From: Panonychus citri
Taxonomy: Eukaryota; Arthropoda; Arachnida; Trombidiformes; Tetranychidae
DNA: 64,000 bases
Assembly: GCF_014898815.1 (NCBI RefSeq)
Contig: NW_026515509.1
Coordinates: 1,860,001 to 1,924,000, forward strand
Reading direction: 5' to 3'
The notes below the pieces were generated by a model that saw only the letters and a program-made list of their open reading frames with translations, was not told where the DNA came from and did no database searches. Of this stretch, positions 20,201-31,658 are shown one piece after another. Within the stretch, counting starts at the first letter, position 1; each line of letters opens with the position of its first letter. A program made the position numbers and the translations under genes.

Positions 20201-23200
20201 CTTTTAAATCAACAACTACCAATTGAAAGTCAAATGGTTTCAAAATTACCTGATCTACTCAACGCCGAGATCACTTTAGGTAACATTCAGAGTATCAAAG
20301 AAGCAACTAAATGGCTTGGCTACTCTTATTTGTACATACGAATGTTAAAAAATCCATCTCTTTATGGTATCAGTGGGGATGATGTAAGTGAGGACCCAAC
20401 TCTACAACGACATTTATCCAGTCTAGTATTTACCGCTGGATCTCTGCTTGATAAAAGTGGGTTAGTTAAATTTGATCGAAATCGTGGTTACTTCCAAGGA
20501 ACTGAATTAGGTCGAATAGCAAGTCACTTCTACTGTACTCATCAAACGATGGCCACTTATAATCAACTATTAAAACCGACGCTCAGTGAGATTGAGCTCT
20601 TCCGGGTCTTCTCATTGTCTGGTGAATTTAGAAACATTACCATCAGAGAAGAGGAAAAACTCGAATTGCAGAAATTAATTGAAAGAGTTCCAATTCCAGT
20701 CAAAGAAAGTATCGAAGAGCCAAGTGCTAAAGTGAATGTCCTTCTTCAGGCTTATATTTCACAACTTCGACTTGAAGGACTTGCCCTAATGGCGGACATG
20801 GTTTATATCACTCAAAGTGCTGCGCGTCTAATGAGAGCCATTCATGAGATTGTCCTTCACCGCGGTTGGGCTCAACTGGCCGATAAAACTCTCTCTTTGT
20901 GTAAGATGATTGACAAACGAATGTGGCTCTCAATGTCACCTTTAAGACAGTTCAAGAAGATTCCTGACGATGCGATAAAAAAATTGGAGAAAAAGAACTT
21001 TCCATGGGAACGTTTTTATGACCTTGGGCCTAATGAAATTGGTGAATTGTTAAGAAGTGCAAAGATCGGGAAGCTTGTCCATCATCATGTTCATCGTTTC
21101 CCTAAACTAGACTTGACTGTTCATATTCAACCAATAACTCGAGCAACTTTAAAAGTAGAGTTAACAATTACTCCTAATTTCCAATGGGATGTTAAGTATC
21201 ATGGTAAATCAGAAGGATTCTGGATTCTCATTGAAGATGTTGACCAAGAGATAATCTTACATCACGAGTTTTTCCTTTTAAAACAAAAGTTTGCCCAAGA
21301 TGATCACATAGTCAAATTTTTCGTTCCTCTCACTGAACCATTACCACCTCATTATTTTATTCGAGTTGTTTCAGATCGTTGGTTAAACTCCGAAACAGTT
21401 TTTCCAATCTCCTTTAGACATACACTTCTTCCAGAGAAATACTTACCACCAACAGCTTTACTTGACCTTCAACCCAAGAAAGTTTCCGAAGCTTTCGACA
21501 AATTTCCTGCATACAAATCGTTGTACAAAGATGAGTACTTCAACCCAATACAAACTCAAGTTTTCGATGCTTTGTACAATAAAAATGATGACAATGTTTT
21601 CATTGGTGCTCCAACTGGTTCAGGTAAAACTATTTGTGCCGAGTTTGCGATGCTCAGATTATTTTCTAACAACTCAGAGGGACGAGTTGTCTATGTCACA
21701 CCGAAACATGAACTTGCCGAAATAGTTTTTGCTAATTGGAAACAGAGATTTGGCAAATTACTTAATAAAAATGTGGTTATTCTCACCGGTGAAACGGCCG
21801 CTGATCTCAAGTTGTTGGCCAAAGGAAACATCATAATCAGTACACCCGAAAATTGGGATATTCTTTCTCGTCGATGGAAACAGCGTAAAAATGTACAAAA
21901 TATCAATCTTTTCATCGTTGATGAACTTCATTTAGTAGGAGGAGATGACGGACCAATTTTGGAAGTTGTTTGTTCTCGAACTCGATATATTTCATCGCAG
22001 ATAGAAAAACCGATTCGTATTGTAGCACTTTCATCATCTCTAACCAACGCTCGTGATGTTGCTGAATGGCTCGGATGTAAATCTGCTACTTTTAATTTTC
22101 ATCCAAACATCCGACCAACTCCACTCGAACTGCATATTCGTGGTTTCAATCAAACACATAATGCCACTCGTCTCATGTCCATGTCCAAGCCCGTTTACCA
22201 ATCAATCATCAATTCCTCTCCAAACGAGCCTGTGATTGTTTTTGTTTCTTCAAGGAAACAAACAAGAGTCACAGCGATTGATATTCTAATGTACACTGCT
22301 GGTGATGATAATCGCAATCGATTCTTACATTGCTCTGGAGAGGATATGAAACGTTACGTCGATAAACTTAGCGATCCCACTTTGAAAGAAATCATTGTCA
22401 ATGGTGTTGCTTTTCTTCACGAAGGAACCAATCAAATTGATCGTCGTATTGTTGAGGAGCTATTTAATGTTGGTGCCATTCAGATTGTCGTGGTTTCAGC
22501 ATCACTTGCATTCAGTTTAACAATCAAATCTCATTTAGTGATCATCATGGATACACAAATTTACAATGGAAAAGTTCATGCCTATGAAGATTATCCAATT
22601 TCAACAGTTCTTCAAATGATCGGACGGGCCAATCGTCCAATTAAAAACGAACATGGTGTTTGTGTTTTGTTTTGTCAGGCAGCGAAAAAAGATTATTTCA
22701 AGAAGTTCCTTTATGAGCCTTTACCTGTTGAAAGTCACCTTGATCATTTTCTTCATGATCATTTCAATGCTGAAATTGTTACCAAAACAATTGAGAACAA
22801 ACAAGATGCAGTCGATTATTTAACTTGGACCTTTTTGTATAGACGAATGACTCAAAATCCTAATTATTATGGATTAACAGGTGTCACTCATCGGCATCTT
22901 TCTGATAGTTTATCTGAACTGGTAGAAAACACGCTTAATGATTTGGAGCAATCGAAATGTATCAGCATCGAAGAAGATATCGATGTGTCACCTCTTAATC
23001 TGGGAATGATTTCTGCCTATTATTACATCAATTACTCTACAATTGAACTGTTCAGTTTATCTCTTAGTAACAAGACCAAAATCAAAGGACTTATTGAGAT
23101 AATTAGTTCAGCAACTGAATATGAAAGTATTCCTATTCGACATAAAGAAGACATTATCTTGCGACAACTTTCATCTAAAGTTCCAAACAAAATTCAAAAC

Positions 23201-24150
23201 GCCAAATACACGGATCCTCATTTCAAGACCAATCTACTGTTCCAAGCTCACTTATCTCGAATGACCTTACCTGCTGAACTTCAATCTGACACCGAGCATA
23301 TTTTAACTAAATCAATTCGTCTCATTCAAGCTTGTGTTGATGTCCTCTCGTCAAATGGTTGGCTAAGTCCCGCTTTAGCTGCCATGGAATTGGCTCAAAT
23401 GGTTACTCAGGCTGTTTGGAATCGCGACTCTTATCTCAAACAATTACCTCATTTTACCTCTGAAATTATCAAAAGATGCACCGAGAAAGGAGTTGAATCC
23501 ATTTTCGATATCATGTTAATTGAAAATGATGATGATAGGAATAAACTTCTTCTTCTCGACGATGCTAAGATGGCCGATGTAGCTCGTTTCTGTAACCGTT
23601 ATCCGAACATCGAATTGAATTATGAAGTTTTAGGTAAAAATTCAATATCTTCTGGAGATTCTGTTAATGTTGTAATTCAATTGGAGAGAGAAGATGAAGT
23701 AACTGGACCAATAATTTCACCTTTTTTCCCTCAGGTGAGTTTTTGATTTGTTTTTCACAGAAAAAAATGGGAACTGATTGTTGTTTATTCTTTAAAACTT
23801 TTTTTCTTCATCCCAAGTTTATCTTTTATTGTTTTAAGATATTCATTAGTAATTTTTTGTCTTATTTTGTTCTGTTCATTAATTAATAGAAACGAGAGGA
23901 AGGTTGGTGGCTTGTCATTGGTGAACCAAAGTCAAATTCACTCATTTCCATCAAAAGAATAACCTTGGCGCAAAAACAAACAGTTAAACTGGATTTTATT
24001 GCTCCTTCGCCTGGTGATTACTCTTATACTTTATATTTCATGTCGGATGGATATTTGGGATGTGACCAGGAATATAAATTCAACATCAAAGTTGATCAAG
24101 GAGATCGAGGAGATCGAGGAATCAAACGACGTGCCAGTGATAGTGATTAA
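17267..24150 (+). CDS. SNRNP200: Brr2 / U5 snRNP 200-kDa helicase (frame break in exon 2)
   Basis: ATP-dependent RNA helicase that unwinds U4/U6 snRNA during spliceosome activation, in the nuclear U5 and tri-snRNP. Exons 17267-17311, 17408-18755, 18935-23734 and 23890-24150. The protein begins MADEAARIQQYEYKA, runs through an acidic N-terminal region (DDEEEEDIVRVVDDGEDDDD), cassette 1 (APTGAGKT, DEVHLLHDD, LSATLPNYEDVAEF, QMLGRAGRPQYD), Sec63-like domain, cassette 2 (APTGSGKT, DELHLVGGDDG, SSSL, MIGRANRP) and a second Sec63-like domain, ending ASDSD. Near 18523 two bases are missing compared with the truncated copy (GAGAGACGAAC versus GAGAGAAACGAAC); as given, the upstream frame stops at 18577. 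With the two bases the length is 2151 residues, close to human (about 2136). A polyadenylation signal AATAAA lies at 24289. Confidence 0.9.
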
Positions 24151-24482
24151 TTTATGAAGAGAGGGAAACAAAAGTCAATTTAGCTCGGACTCAACTTGAA
24201 TGTATAATTATTTTTTGTCATCATTTCCATCACCATTGAATATTGTTATTCCTCCATTTATATCTCGTCAAATCCATCATTTTGTCATAATAAAAGAAAA
24301 TGTTTTACAACATAAAATCCTGACGTTTAGTTTTTCTTGGAAGATTTGACCTTATGTACTTACGCGTTTTCTAGTAATTTCAGTTATCAATAAGGAGTCC
24401 TTATTAAGGACTGGACATACGGAATGTAGAATAAATGTAACCAAAAGTGATATTAAACTTTGGGTTATAAAAGTTTCGAGTT

Positions 24483-25936
24483 TTATTCATCAATGAGAAC
24501 TGGAAGACAGTTGAGAGATTTGTAAAAACAATGTTTCATGAAATCGAATCCATAGCAAATTGGTTCGCAAGTATCCACCAATTTAGGCCATTCGGTGGGT
24601 TCGTTTTTACAATCGTAATATATTTCAAATGATCGGTTCTTTTTGACACAATATTTGACCGGGAAATCAGCTGATTTATTGATCATTTTCTTACATCCTC
24701 TCAAGTCCAATATCTTCAAATTTGGTAATAATTTTATCAATTCTTCTAGATTATTATCATCGAGCTTATCAATATGTCTGATCGCTAGATGATGTAAATT
24801 AGGAAATTTGGAAAGTAGTCTTCGTAGTATTGACCACGAAAAAAATCCAGTCTGAATCGAAAGAATAGAAGAAAAAAATCAACAAAATCTCATAAACATT
24901 TATCACTCGATGATTGACTTACATTAACGATAACCAAATCTCTCAGATTGTAATTCTTTATCGATTCATCTACATAAAGAGCATATGCCCAACAATGGAT
25001 GAAAGCACTTTCCAAAGATGGACAAAAATCCATGAAATGGAAACCGGTGAATTGTTCAACCAAATCGGTCGTATCAAGTTCAAGAATCTTTAACGAAGAA
25101 AGATTCGGTCCATTGTAAAAAACTTCGTCCGCTATAATAGATCGTACAAAGTTTTAATGATTTAATTCAATAGGAAGATTAATTCGAGTTGTATCTCACC
25201 TTCATCGAGTTCTAAGTTGAGTCGAATCAAATTTGGAAAATATTCAATGAATGCAGGAAGATCATACGTAAAAAAATAGAAGCATCGAACTTGTTTCAAC
25301 TGATCATGTCGAAAAACTTTTTTAAAATCGAAACTAAACTCTGCAGCGCACATTTCGATATTTTTCAAGTCAAAACTCTTTCCGATAGAATTAGAAAGTC
25401 CAATCAATCCTTTTATGTTTGGATTATCGTTGAGAATTCTCGCTAAAATATCAGATCCAATTATAACACCAGAATAAGACGAAACCTCTATAATCTATTA
25501 GAAAATAAAATATCAATTAGAAAGCAACATAATTTTGATAAAAAATTCATGAGTTACCTTAAGATTCGGAAACAATTTGATTAAATTGTAATCATTCCAA
25601 TTTGTAGCATGATTCAACCACAAACTGTTCGCATCGATATAATCAACCGCATCACTAACTAAAAAAATTGAAAACGAATTAATTGGAAGCATAAATCGAG
25701 CCATTAGAACTTAACTTACTAGTCATCAAACGAAGATACTTAACTCGATTAAATTTCAGCGTAATTAAATCGGACCATCTTGAACAAACTTAAGAATCAA
25801 GGGAAATTAAATGAGCTTTCAAATTTTATCACCTTAACGGAATCTTACCTTTAGACAATTGAACCAAATCTTTGACCCCATGGACATTTTCGAAGATCTT
25901 CCAAAGACAATTATCGGGCAAATCGTTAAATGACAT
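24483..25936 (-). CDS. F-box/LRR-like protein, copy E (intact, six exons)
   Basis: Exons 25936-25849, 25788-25720, 25658-25558, 25494-25200, 25131-24923 and 24851-24483; 376 residues in phase. It starts MSFNDLPDNCLWKIFENVHGVKDLVQLSK. The middle repeats include YFPNLIRLNL and CPSLESAF; the end is SLNCLPVLIDE. It converges on the 3' end of Brr2 (about 330 bases apart). The mini-exon of copies B and D is missing: the intron text that follows the mini-exon in those copies (CTGAATCGAAAGAATAG) directly borders exon 6 here. The AGCGCTT/CAGCTG module is at 26022-26055. Confidence 0.8.
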
Positions 25937-26109
25937 GATTATGATTCCACTAATTAATCGCTTAAAAACTTGAATGAATGCTGAAGCACTAATTTGAAAT
26001 TTCGGTTGAAGAGTCAAAAAACAGCTGATAAATGAACATATAAGAACGAGCGCTTTCTATGAATGAGATAAAAAGAGTATTTTGTACGCGTTTGAACTGC
26101 AACCTAGTA

Positions 26110-26450
26110 TAATTCTTGGAAATTCTATGGAACAACTGAGAGATAACCGAGAGAATCAAAGAACCCGATAAATCAAAATATGGAAATGTTCTCGAAGTTT
26201 CATTTAATTTCGCAACTTGGTTTTTTATTAGCGATGTGATACTCCCATGGAGCATGAATCTTTAAGATTGTAACATCAATTCCCTCTATGATCTGAACAG
26301 GGTTCAAAAGGTTGAGCTTTTAATTAAACTATCCAAAATTTCACTATATTTGTCAAATTCTGCACGAGAAAATTTAGTAACTTTGTTACCTATTATATCA
26401 ATTCGATACTCTCCAAGATGTGGTAACGATTCCAATAAATATCAAAATTC
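26110..26450 (-). pseudogene. Anoctamin gene fragment (N-terminal region and a TM scrap)
   Basis: Minus-strand similarity to the anoctamin gene at 39518-42395. The block at 26235-26440 (CCATGGAGCATGAATCTTT..., AATTCCCTCTATGA..., CAATTCGATACTCTCC) corresponds to 41915-42100 of that gene, its N-terminal dimerisation region. 26135-26165 (ATCAAAGAACCCGATAAA) corresponds to about 40900-40925. The pieces are out of frame. A second copy of this debris is at 36470-36700. Confidence 0.7.
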
Positions 26451-26559
26451 TTTTGGACTATTCACGATCTTACCTCATTATTATTGGCTCAATTGAAACT
26501 TAGCAGAATTTTAGAGATTTTCTCATGAAAATTATCAGTTGATTATGTTCAAATCAACT

Positions 26560-28029
26560 TTATTCATCAATCAAATGCGGAAGTGAGTCCCAAGTTTTAA
26601 AAAAACAATGTTTCATGAAATCAAATCCGTAAACAATCAATTCTTGAGGAGTGTTCAACTTGGGCCATTCGATTGGTTCCTCTTCACAATCGTAATAGAT
26701 TTTAATTGATCGTTTGGATTTAGCACAATATTTAGCCAAGAAATCAGCTGATCTTTGAGTGATATTCTCACATTTTCTGAAGTCCAACAGTTTTATTTTT
26801 GGTAATAATTTCACCAATTCTTCCACATGATTGTCTTCAATCAAGTACCAGCCTCTAATCGCAAAATGATGTAAATTCGGGAATTTCGCCAAAATTTTTC
26901 GTAATGAGGACCATGTAAGATGGTGAGACTTTAAATGGAGAAATGAAAGAAAATATTAATGATAATCTAATAGGAATTTATTAATCAATGACTCACATGG
27001 ACGATAACCAAGTCTCTTAGATTGAAATTCTTTATGGACTCATTTACGGTATCCTTCGTATAACCACCATTATCAGAATAATAGAGGAAAGCACTTTGTA
27101 AATTCGGACAAGAATCCATAAAGTACAATCCGATCAATCTATTCACCCAAGAACTCGGAGTAAATTCGAGGATCTTTAAATCGAGCAATTTTGGCCCATT
27201 GTAAGGTTTTGCTGAATCTTTACCAAACAAAAAGAAATTAAAACTTTGTGCATTAAGTCGTAGTAAACATACCATAATAGAGGGTTAAGCTAAGTCGTTT
27301 CAAACTCGGAAAGTATTCGACATATTGATAAAATTCAGACATGTAAATTTGCTTTAAGCGAATTTGTTTCAACTGATTAGGCCGAAAGACTTTTTTAAAT
27401 TCGAATTTGAAATCTGATGAAATCATTTCGATATTTTCCAAGTTATATCTGTTCTCGACAGGTTCATAAAGTCCAATTAATCCTTTGATTTTAGGATGTT
27501 CGTTAATCAACCTTCTAAAATCATATGATTCAAGACGGAGAAAAACATCCTTTGGAACTTCCATAATCTATACAAAAAACATTCGAAAGATATTTCATTA
27601 AAAACGAACTTATTATCGATAGGAAAAATGCAAATACCCTTAGATTGGGAAACAAATCTCTTAAATTGTGACTTTTCAAAGTTTCTCTAGTATTTTTCCA
27701 AAGTTTGTCATTCTCAATGTAGTCACCGTCTCTTTGGCGTTCTAAAATTAGAAACAATCAATTTAAGAATTAGTCAAAATAAAGGCTTAATCAGGTGGAG
27801 GTTTACTTACTATCCATTAATTGAAGATATTTGACTTTGCTGAATTTCAGCAAAACGACCAAGAACCATCTTGGAGAGACTAAGAGATCAATAGAAAATA
27901 AATTTGGAACATTTCAACTTAAAACTGCATTTTGATCTTACCTTTGGACAATCGGATCAACTCATCGAATCCATTAAAATGGTCAAATATCATAAAAAGA
28001 CACTCGTTTGGTAGATTGTTAATCGACAT
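26560..28029 (-). CDS. F-box/LRR-like protein, copy F (intact, six exons)
   Basis: Exons 28029-27942, 27879-27811, 27741-27638, 27567-27273, 27217-26997 and 26928-26560; 381 residues in phase. It belongs to a second subgroup of the family starting MSINNLPNECLFMIFDHFNGFDELIRLSK and continuing VSPRWFL. Exon 4 reads EVPKDVFLRLESYDFRRLI and EHPKIKGLIGLYEP. The end is SLPHLIDE. It is nearly identical to the copy at 36865-38423, including introns and 5' flank, which indicates a recent block duplication. Upstream CAGCTGATAG and AAGCGCTCG occur at about 28150-28210. Confidence 0.8.
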
Positions 28030-28353
28030 AACTCACTTGTCAGTTGAAATCAATTTAAGGAAATAATTTAAAATTTCAATTCAAAATTGGATTTTGTAAG
28101 CCGTTTCCCTCCAAAAACTTTTTACTACTAAAAAGTTTTCGTTAAAACCAGCTGATAGTTTCTGGTGCTTTATGGCTACATTAGTAGGGAAAATTTACTT
28201 CCAAAGCGCTCGTTTTGAGTGTGATTTACCGAATTCCAGAATAAAGGTATTTTATTATTGAGGTTTCAATGTTGTTTGTTGAAAATCAATAGTATGTTAT
28301 ATTTGGTTGAGAAAATTTTGAAGATCATTTTGTTAAACAGAACCTGTTTAATA

Positions 28354-28475
28354 GTTTTCTCATTGTTTCTTAGTTAATGATAAATTCATTAGTTAGATAA
28401 GTGTTTTGTCTGATCCTTTGATTTAGTTTCTTAGGAACATCCGGAATAATCCATTCGAGGAAAGTATTAAAAATC
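28354..28475 (-). pseudogene. Anoctamin C-terminal fragment
   Basis: About 120 bases nearly identical to 39587-39708 of the anoctamin last exon, encoding part of EWIIPDVPKKLNQRIRQ and following residues. It lies just upstream of copy F on the minus strand. No other exon is attached. Confidence 0.8.
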
Positions 28476-28479
28476 AATA

Positions 28480-28828
28480 ACTGTGAGCTTACTGACATCT
28501 CTTGAAGGTTTAAGAACTAAATGGATAAATTATTTGAGTTTAAATTCTGACGCTTGTTTTTCTTTTGGAAGATTTGATAGACTGGTCCATTTTCTAATGA
28601 TTTCAGTCATCAACAAGGACTGGACGAAGAATAATAAATGTTACCGAAGTGATATTAAACTTTGGGTTATATTTCATAATAGCATATTTATTAATATTGT
28701 ATAATAGAAGTTTCGATTTTTATTCATCCATGAGAATTAGAAGAGAACTGAAATATGAATAAATGAGACAATTATTAACTACATGTAATTGAATAAAACG
28801 ACTCAATTATATGGGTCATTTTGCAACT
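28480..28828. other. Spacer shared with the Brr2 3' flank
   Basis: Text at 28540-28700 matches 24321-24480 (CTGACG...TTTTTCTT.GGAAGATTTGA, AAGTGATATTAAACTTTGGG). It ends in a short F-box last-exon scrap at 28705-28745 (TTATTCATCCATGAGAATTAGAAG). No gene is seen. Confidence 0.5.
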
Positions 28829-30312
28829 TTACTCATCAAGCAAATGCGGAAGTGAGTTCCAAGTTTTATAAAAACAGTGTTTCATGAAATCGAATCCATA
28901 ACAAATTCGATCGCCAGTATTAACCAATTGAGGCCATTCGTTTGGCTCCTCTTCACAATCATAATAGATTTTAATTGATCGATTGGATTTCTCACAATAT
29001 TTGGACAGAATATCAGCTGATTTTTGAGTCACTTTGTCACAACTCCTCAAGTCGATCAGTTTTATTTTAGGTAATAGTTTCACCAATTCTTCCACATGAC
29101 TGTCGTCAATATTTTTATTCTTTCTGATTCCAAGATGATATAAATTCGGAAATTTCAACAAAATTTTCCGTAATGATGACCATGTAAGATGACCAGCCTT
29201 TGGATAATAAGAAACACAAAAAACAGTTAATCAAGTGCTAATTTTTCACTTAACGACTTACCTGTTTGATAACTAAATCTCTTAAATTGAAATTTTTTAT
29301 CGAATCGTTAACAGAAGCATCCTTACCATGAATAAAATGTAAGAATGCACTTTCTAGATTTGGACAGGAATCCATAAAGGGAAATATAGAAAACTCATCA
29401 TAAGGATATGTCACAATTTCTACTTCAAGTATCTTTAAAGCAGCCAAATTCGGACCATAGTATTTTTTAATGTCTATTTCGAAGTTAGAAAAATTAGATC
29501 ATACATTTCACAAATCAATTCTTTTTAACATACCATAACGAAGTGGTAAGTTGAGCCGCTTTAAATTCGGAAAGTATTCGATAACTTGTGATAGTTCAGT
29601 GTAGTCTAAACTTTTGTCGAAGCGAATTTGTTTCAATTGATCAGGTCGAAAGATTTTTTTGAATTCGAATTTGAAATCTGATGAAATCATTTCGATATTT
29701 TCCAAGTTATATCCGTACTCAACAGGATCATAAAGTCCAATTAATCCTTTGATTTTAGGATGTTCGTTAATTAACCTTCTAAAATCATATGACTCAAGGG
29801 AAACAAAAAAATGCAACGGAACTTCCACAATCTATATAAAGAAAAATACGATGGATAGAATTAGAAACTAAATATTTTTCTGATGGAAAAATGCAATTTA
29901 TCAATTACCTTTAGATTGGGAAACAAATCCGTTAAATTGTGACTCTTCAAAGTTTCTGTAGTATTTTTCCAAAGTTTGCCATTGTCAATGTAGTCCAGGT
30001 CACTGCTGTATCCTATGATTAAAGCAATCAAATGAAGAGTCAGTCAAAATCAAGAATCAATCAGTTGAAGGTTTACTTACTTCCAATCAATTGAAGATAT
30101 TTAACTTTGCTAAACTTGAGCAAAACGACCAACAACCATCTCGGGGAGACTAAGAAATCAATAGAAATCAAATTTTAAAAATTAAAAGTTTAACAAATTT
30201 CAAATTTCGATAATTTGAACTTACCTTTGGACAATCGGATCAACTCTTCGAATCCATTGAAATGGTCCAAAATCATATAGAGACACTCGTTTGGTAGTTT
30301 GTTAATTGACAT
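28829..30312 (-). CDS. F-box/LRR-like protein, copy G (intact, six exons)
   Basis: Exons 30312-30225, 30149-30081, 30012-29909, 29831-29534, 29473-29262 and 29197-28829; 379 residues in phase. It starts MSINKLPNECLYMILDHFNGFEELIRLSK. Exon 4 begins with EVPLHFFVSLESYDF; exon 5 has CPNLESAFLHF; the terminus is NSLPHLLDE. Its closest relative is the copy at 34371-35859. The 5' flank has CAGCTGATAGTTTC at about 30380 and a GGCGCTTAT variant of the second box near 30440. Confidence 0.8.
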
Positions 30313-30690
30313 AATTCACTTGAGATCAATTTAAAAAGGTAAACAAAAATTTAAAGTTTAAATCGGTTCCCTCTAAAAACCAGCTGATAGTTTCTTGTGC
30401 TTTATGCCTCCGTTGACAGGAAAGGATAACTTTAATGGCGCTTATTTTGAGATTAATTTTGTTAGTGGAATATTCAAAATTTAGAATACAAAGCTTTGAA
30501 TTTGACGTTGCTCGATAACGGAAAAGAATAAATTTAATTGAACAACAAAATTTCGATTTGCTTTCATTTGAAAACAAAACATTGCTGGTCATCTCTTAAT
30601 CACCAATTCGTGATCTATGGTTTTTTAACATGCTCGTCGTCTATTTCATGATGCTGATGATTGATTCGATAAACTTGGTCCACTATAAAT
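30313..30690. other. 5' flank and spacer of copy G
   Basis: Promoter module variant (30379-30450), then AT-rich sequence with no credible gene. Confidence 0.35.
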
Positions 30691-31045
30691 CGTAAAAAGA
30701 TGTTAATCATATGATACAATTGGAAAATACGGTACAATAAAAACATTATAACACGTAACACCATTTACTTTACGTAAGACTAATTCAAGTTGAATCTCAC
30801 CTTCATTGAGTTCTATGTTAAGTCGCTTCAAATTCGGAAAATATTCAATAAATATGGTAAAATAATTCTTATTAAAATTGCAGCAGTAAACTTGTTTTAA
30901 CTGTCAACTTCAATTATTATTATAAGCAACTTTGCCTTCATATTGAAAAATTGGAAATCAAAAGTTAAAATTGTAGATGGATCAAGTGGAAATCAACTTA
31001 CTAGTCATCAAATGAAGTTATTTTACTCAATTAAATTATAAATTA
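30690..31045 (-). pseudogene. F-box family relic (exons 5 to 2 scraps)
   Basis: Minus-strand order is preserved but decayed: exon-5/intron edge near 30690-30720, an exon-4 piece at 30800-30905 (family text for YFPNLKRLNIEL), an exon-3 edge at 30920-30945, and an exon-2 scrap at 31000-31040. It contains stops and deletions and is related to copies A and D. Confidence 0.55.
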
Positions 31046-31261
31046 ATTGTTTTCTAATTTTAATCAATTCTCTCTCTCTCTCTTTTTCATTAATTATAGC
31101 GAGTGTGAAACATAAACGCACTTATTTGCCGAACTTATGTAAATTGCTAAAACTTCAACGATTGTCAATAACTATAGCATTTTAAGATCTATAAATTCAA
31201 TTTCACAATGTTATTCATTATATTATTATGATATATTATCTAGTTGAGAAACAAGTCACGT

Positions 31262-31432
31262 CAAGGTAAGTCACGAAAAAGGTCAATCGGATACTTCGTC
31301 CCTTGGAATCATTAAAACGATGGTGTCTATCAATCTTCCAATCTTCTTTATGGGGGTAAATCATCTATGGACCATAAAGATACTCATCGAATGTGATTCT
31401 ACTACCAATGCCTCCAATTGATCCAAGTTTAT
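31262..31432 (+). pseudogene. Anoctamin mid-gene fragment, plus strand
   Basis: Reads in the sense direction like the anoctamin segment around 41500-41660 (complement): TTCGTCCCTTGGAATCATTAAAACGATGG..., then ATGGACCATAAAGATACTC (residues MDHKDT of the real gene). It is truncated by a stop soon after. This is the only anoctamin scrap on the plus strand, and it lies just 5' of the plus-strand F-box copy at 31659. Confidence 0.7.
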
Positions 31433-31498
31433 CATCACTCGAAGAATACATACTAAATTTTATTCAATTCGAAAAGTTTTCCTCAACTATTCAAAAGA

Positions 31499-31526
31499 AG
31501 CGCTTTGACGCTGAACCTTTCAGCTG
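31499..31526 (+). promoter_or_regulatory. Shared F-box upstream module (copy H)
   Basis: AGCGCTTTG at 31499-31507 and CAGCTG at 31521-31526, 130-160 bases before the ATG at 31659. Same order and similar spacing as in the copy at 55680 (AGCGCTTTG 55518, CAGCTG 55542). Confidence 0.5.
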
Positions 31527-31658
31527 GAAACGGCTGCGAATAAGACAAAAGCTAAGAATTTGTTGAAAAAAATTGACGATATCAAATTGTTTCTGTTTCT
31601 AAATCGTTCCAAAACTGTTAATTTAAATTTGATTCCATCGGTTCAGTAAATTTCGATT

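Noticed and set aside
21462..22235. Alternative-frame ORFs within Brr2 exon 3
   Set aside because: They overlap strongly conserved helicase coding sequence in another frame.
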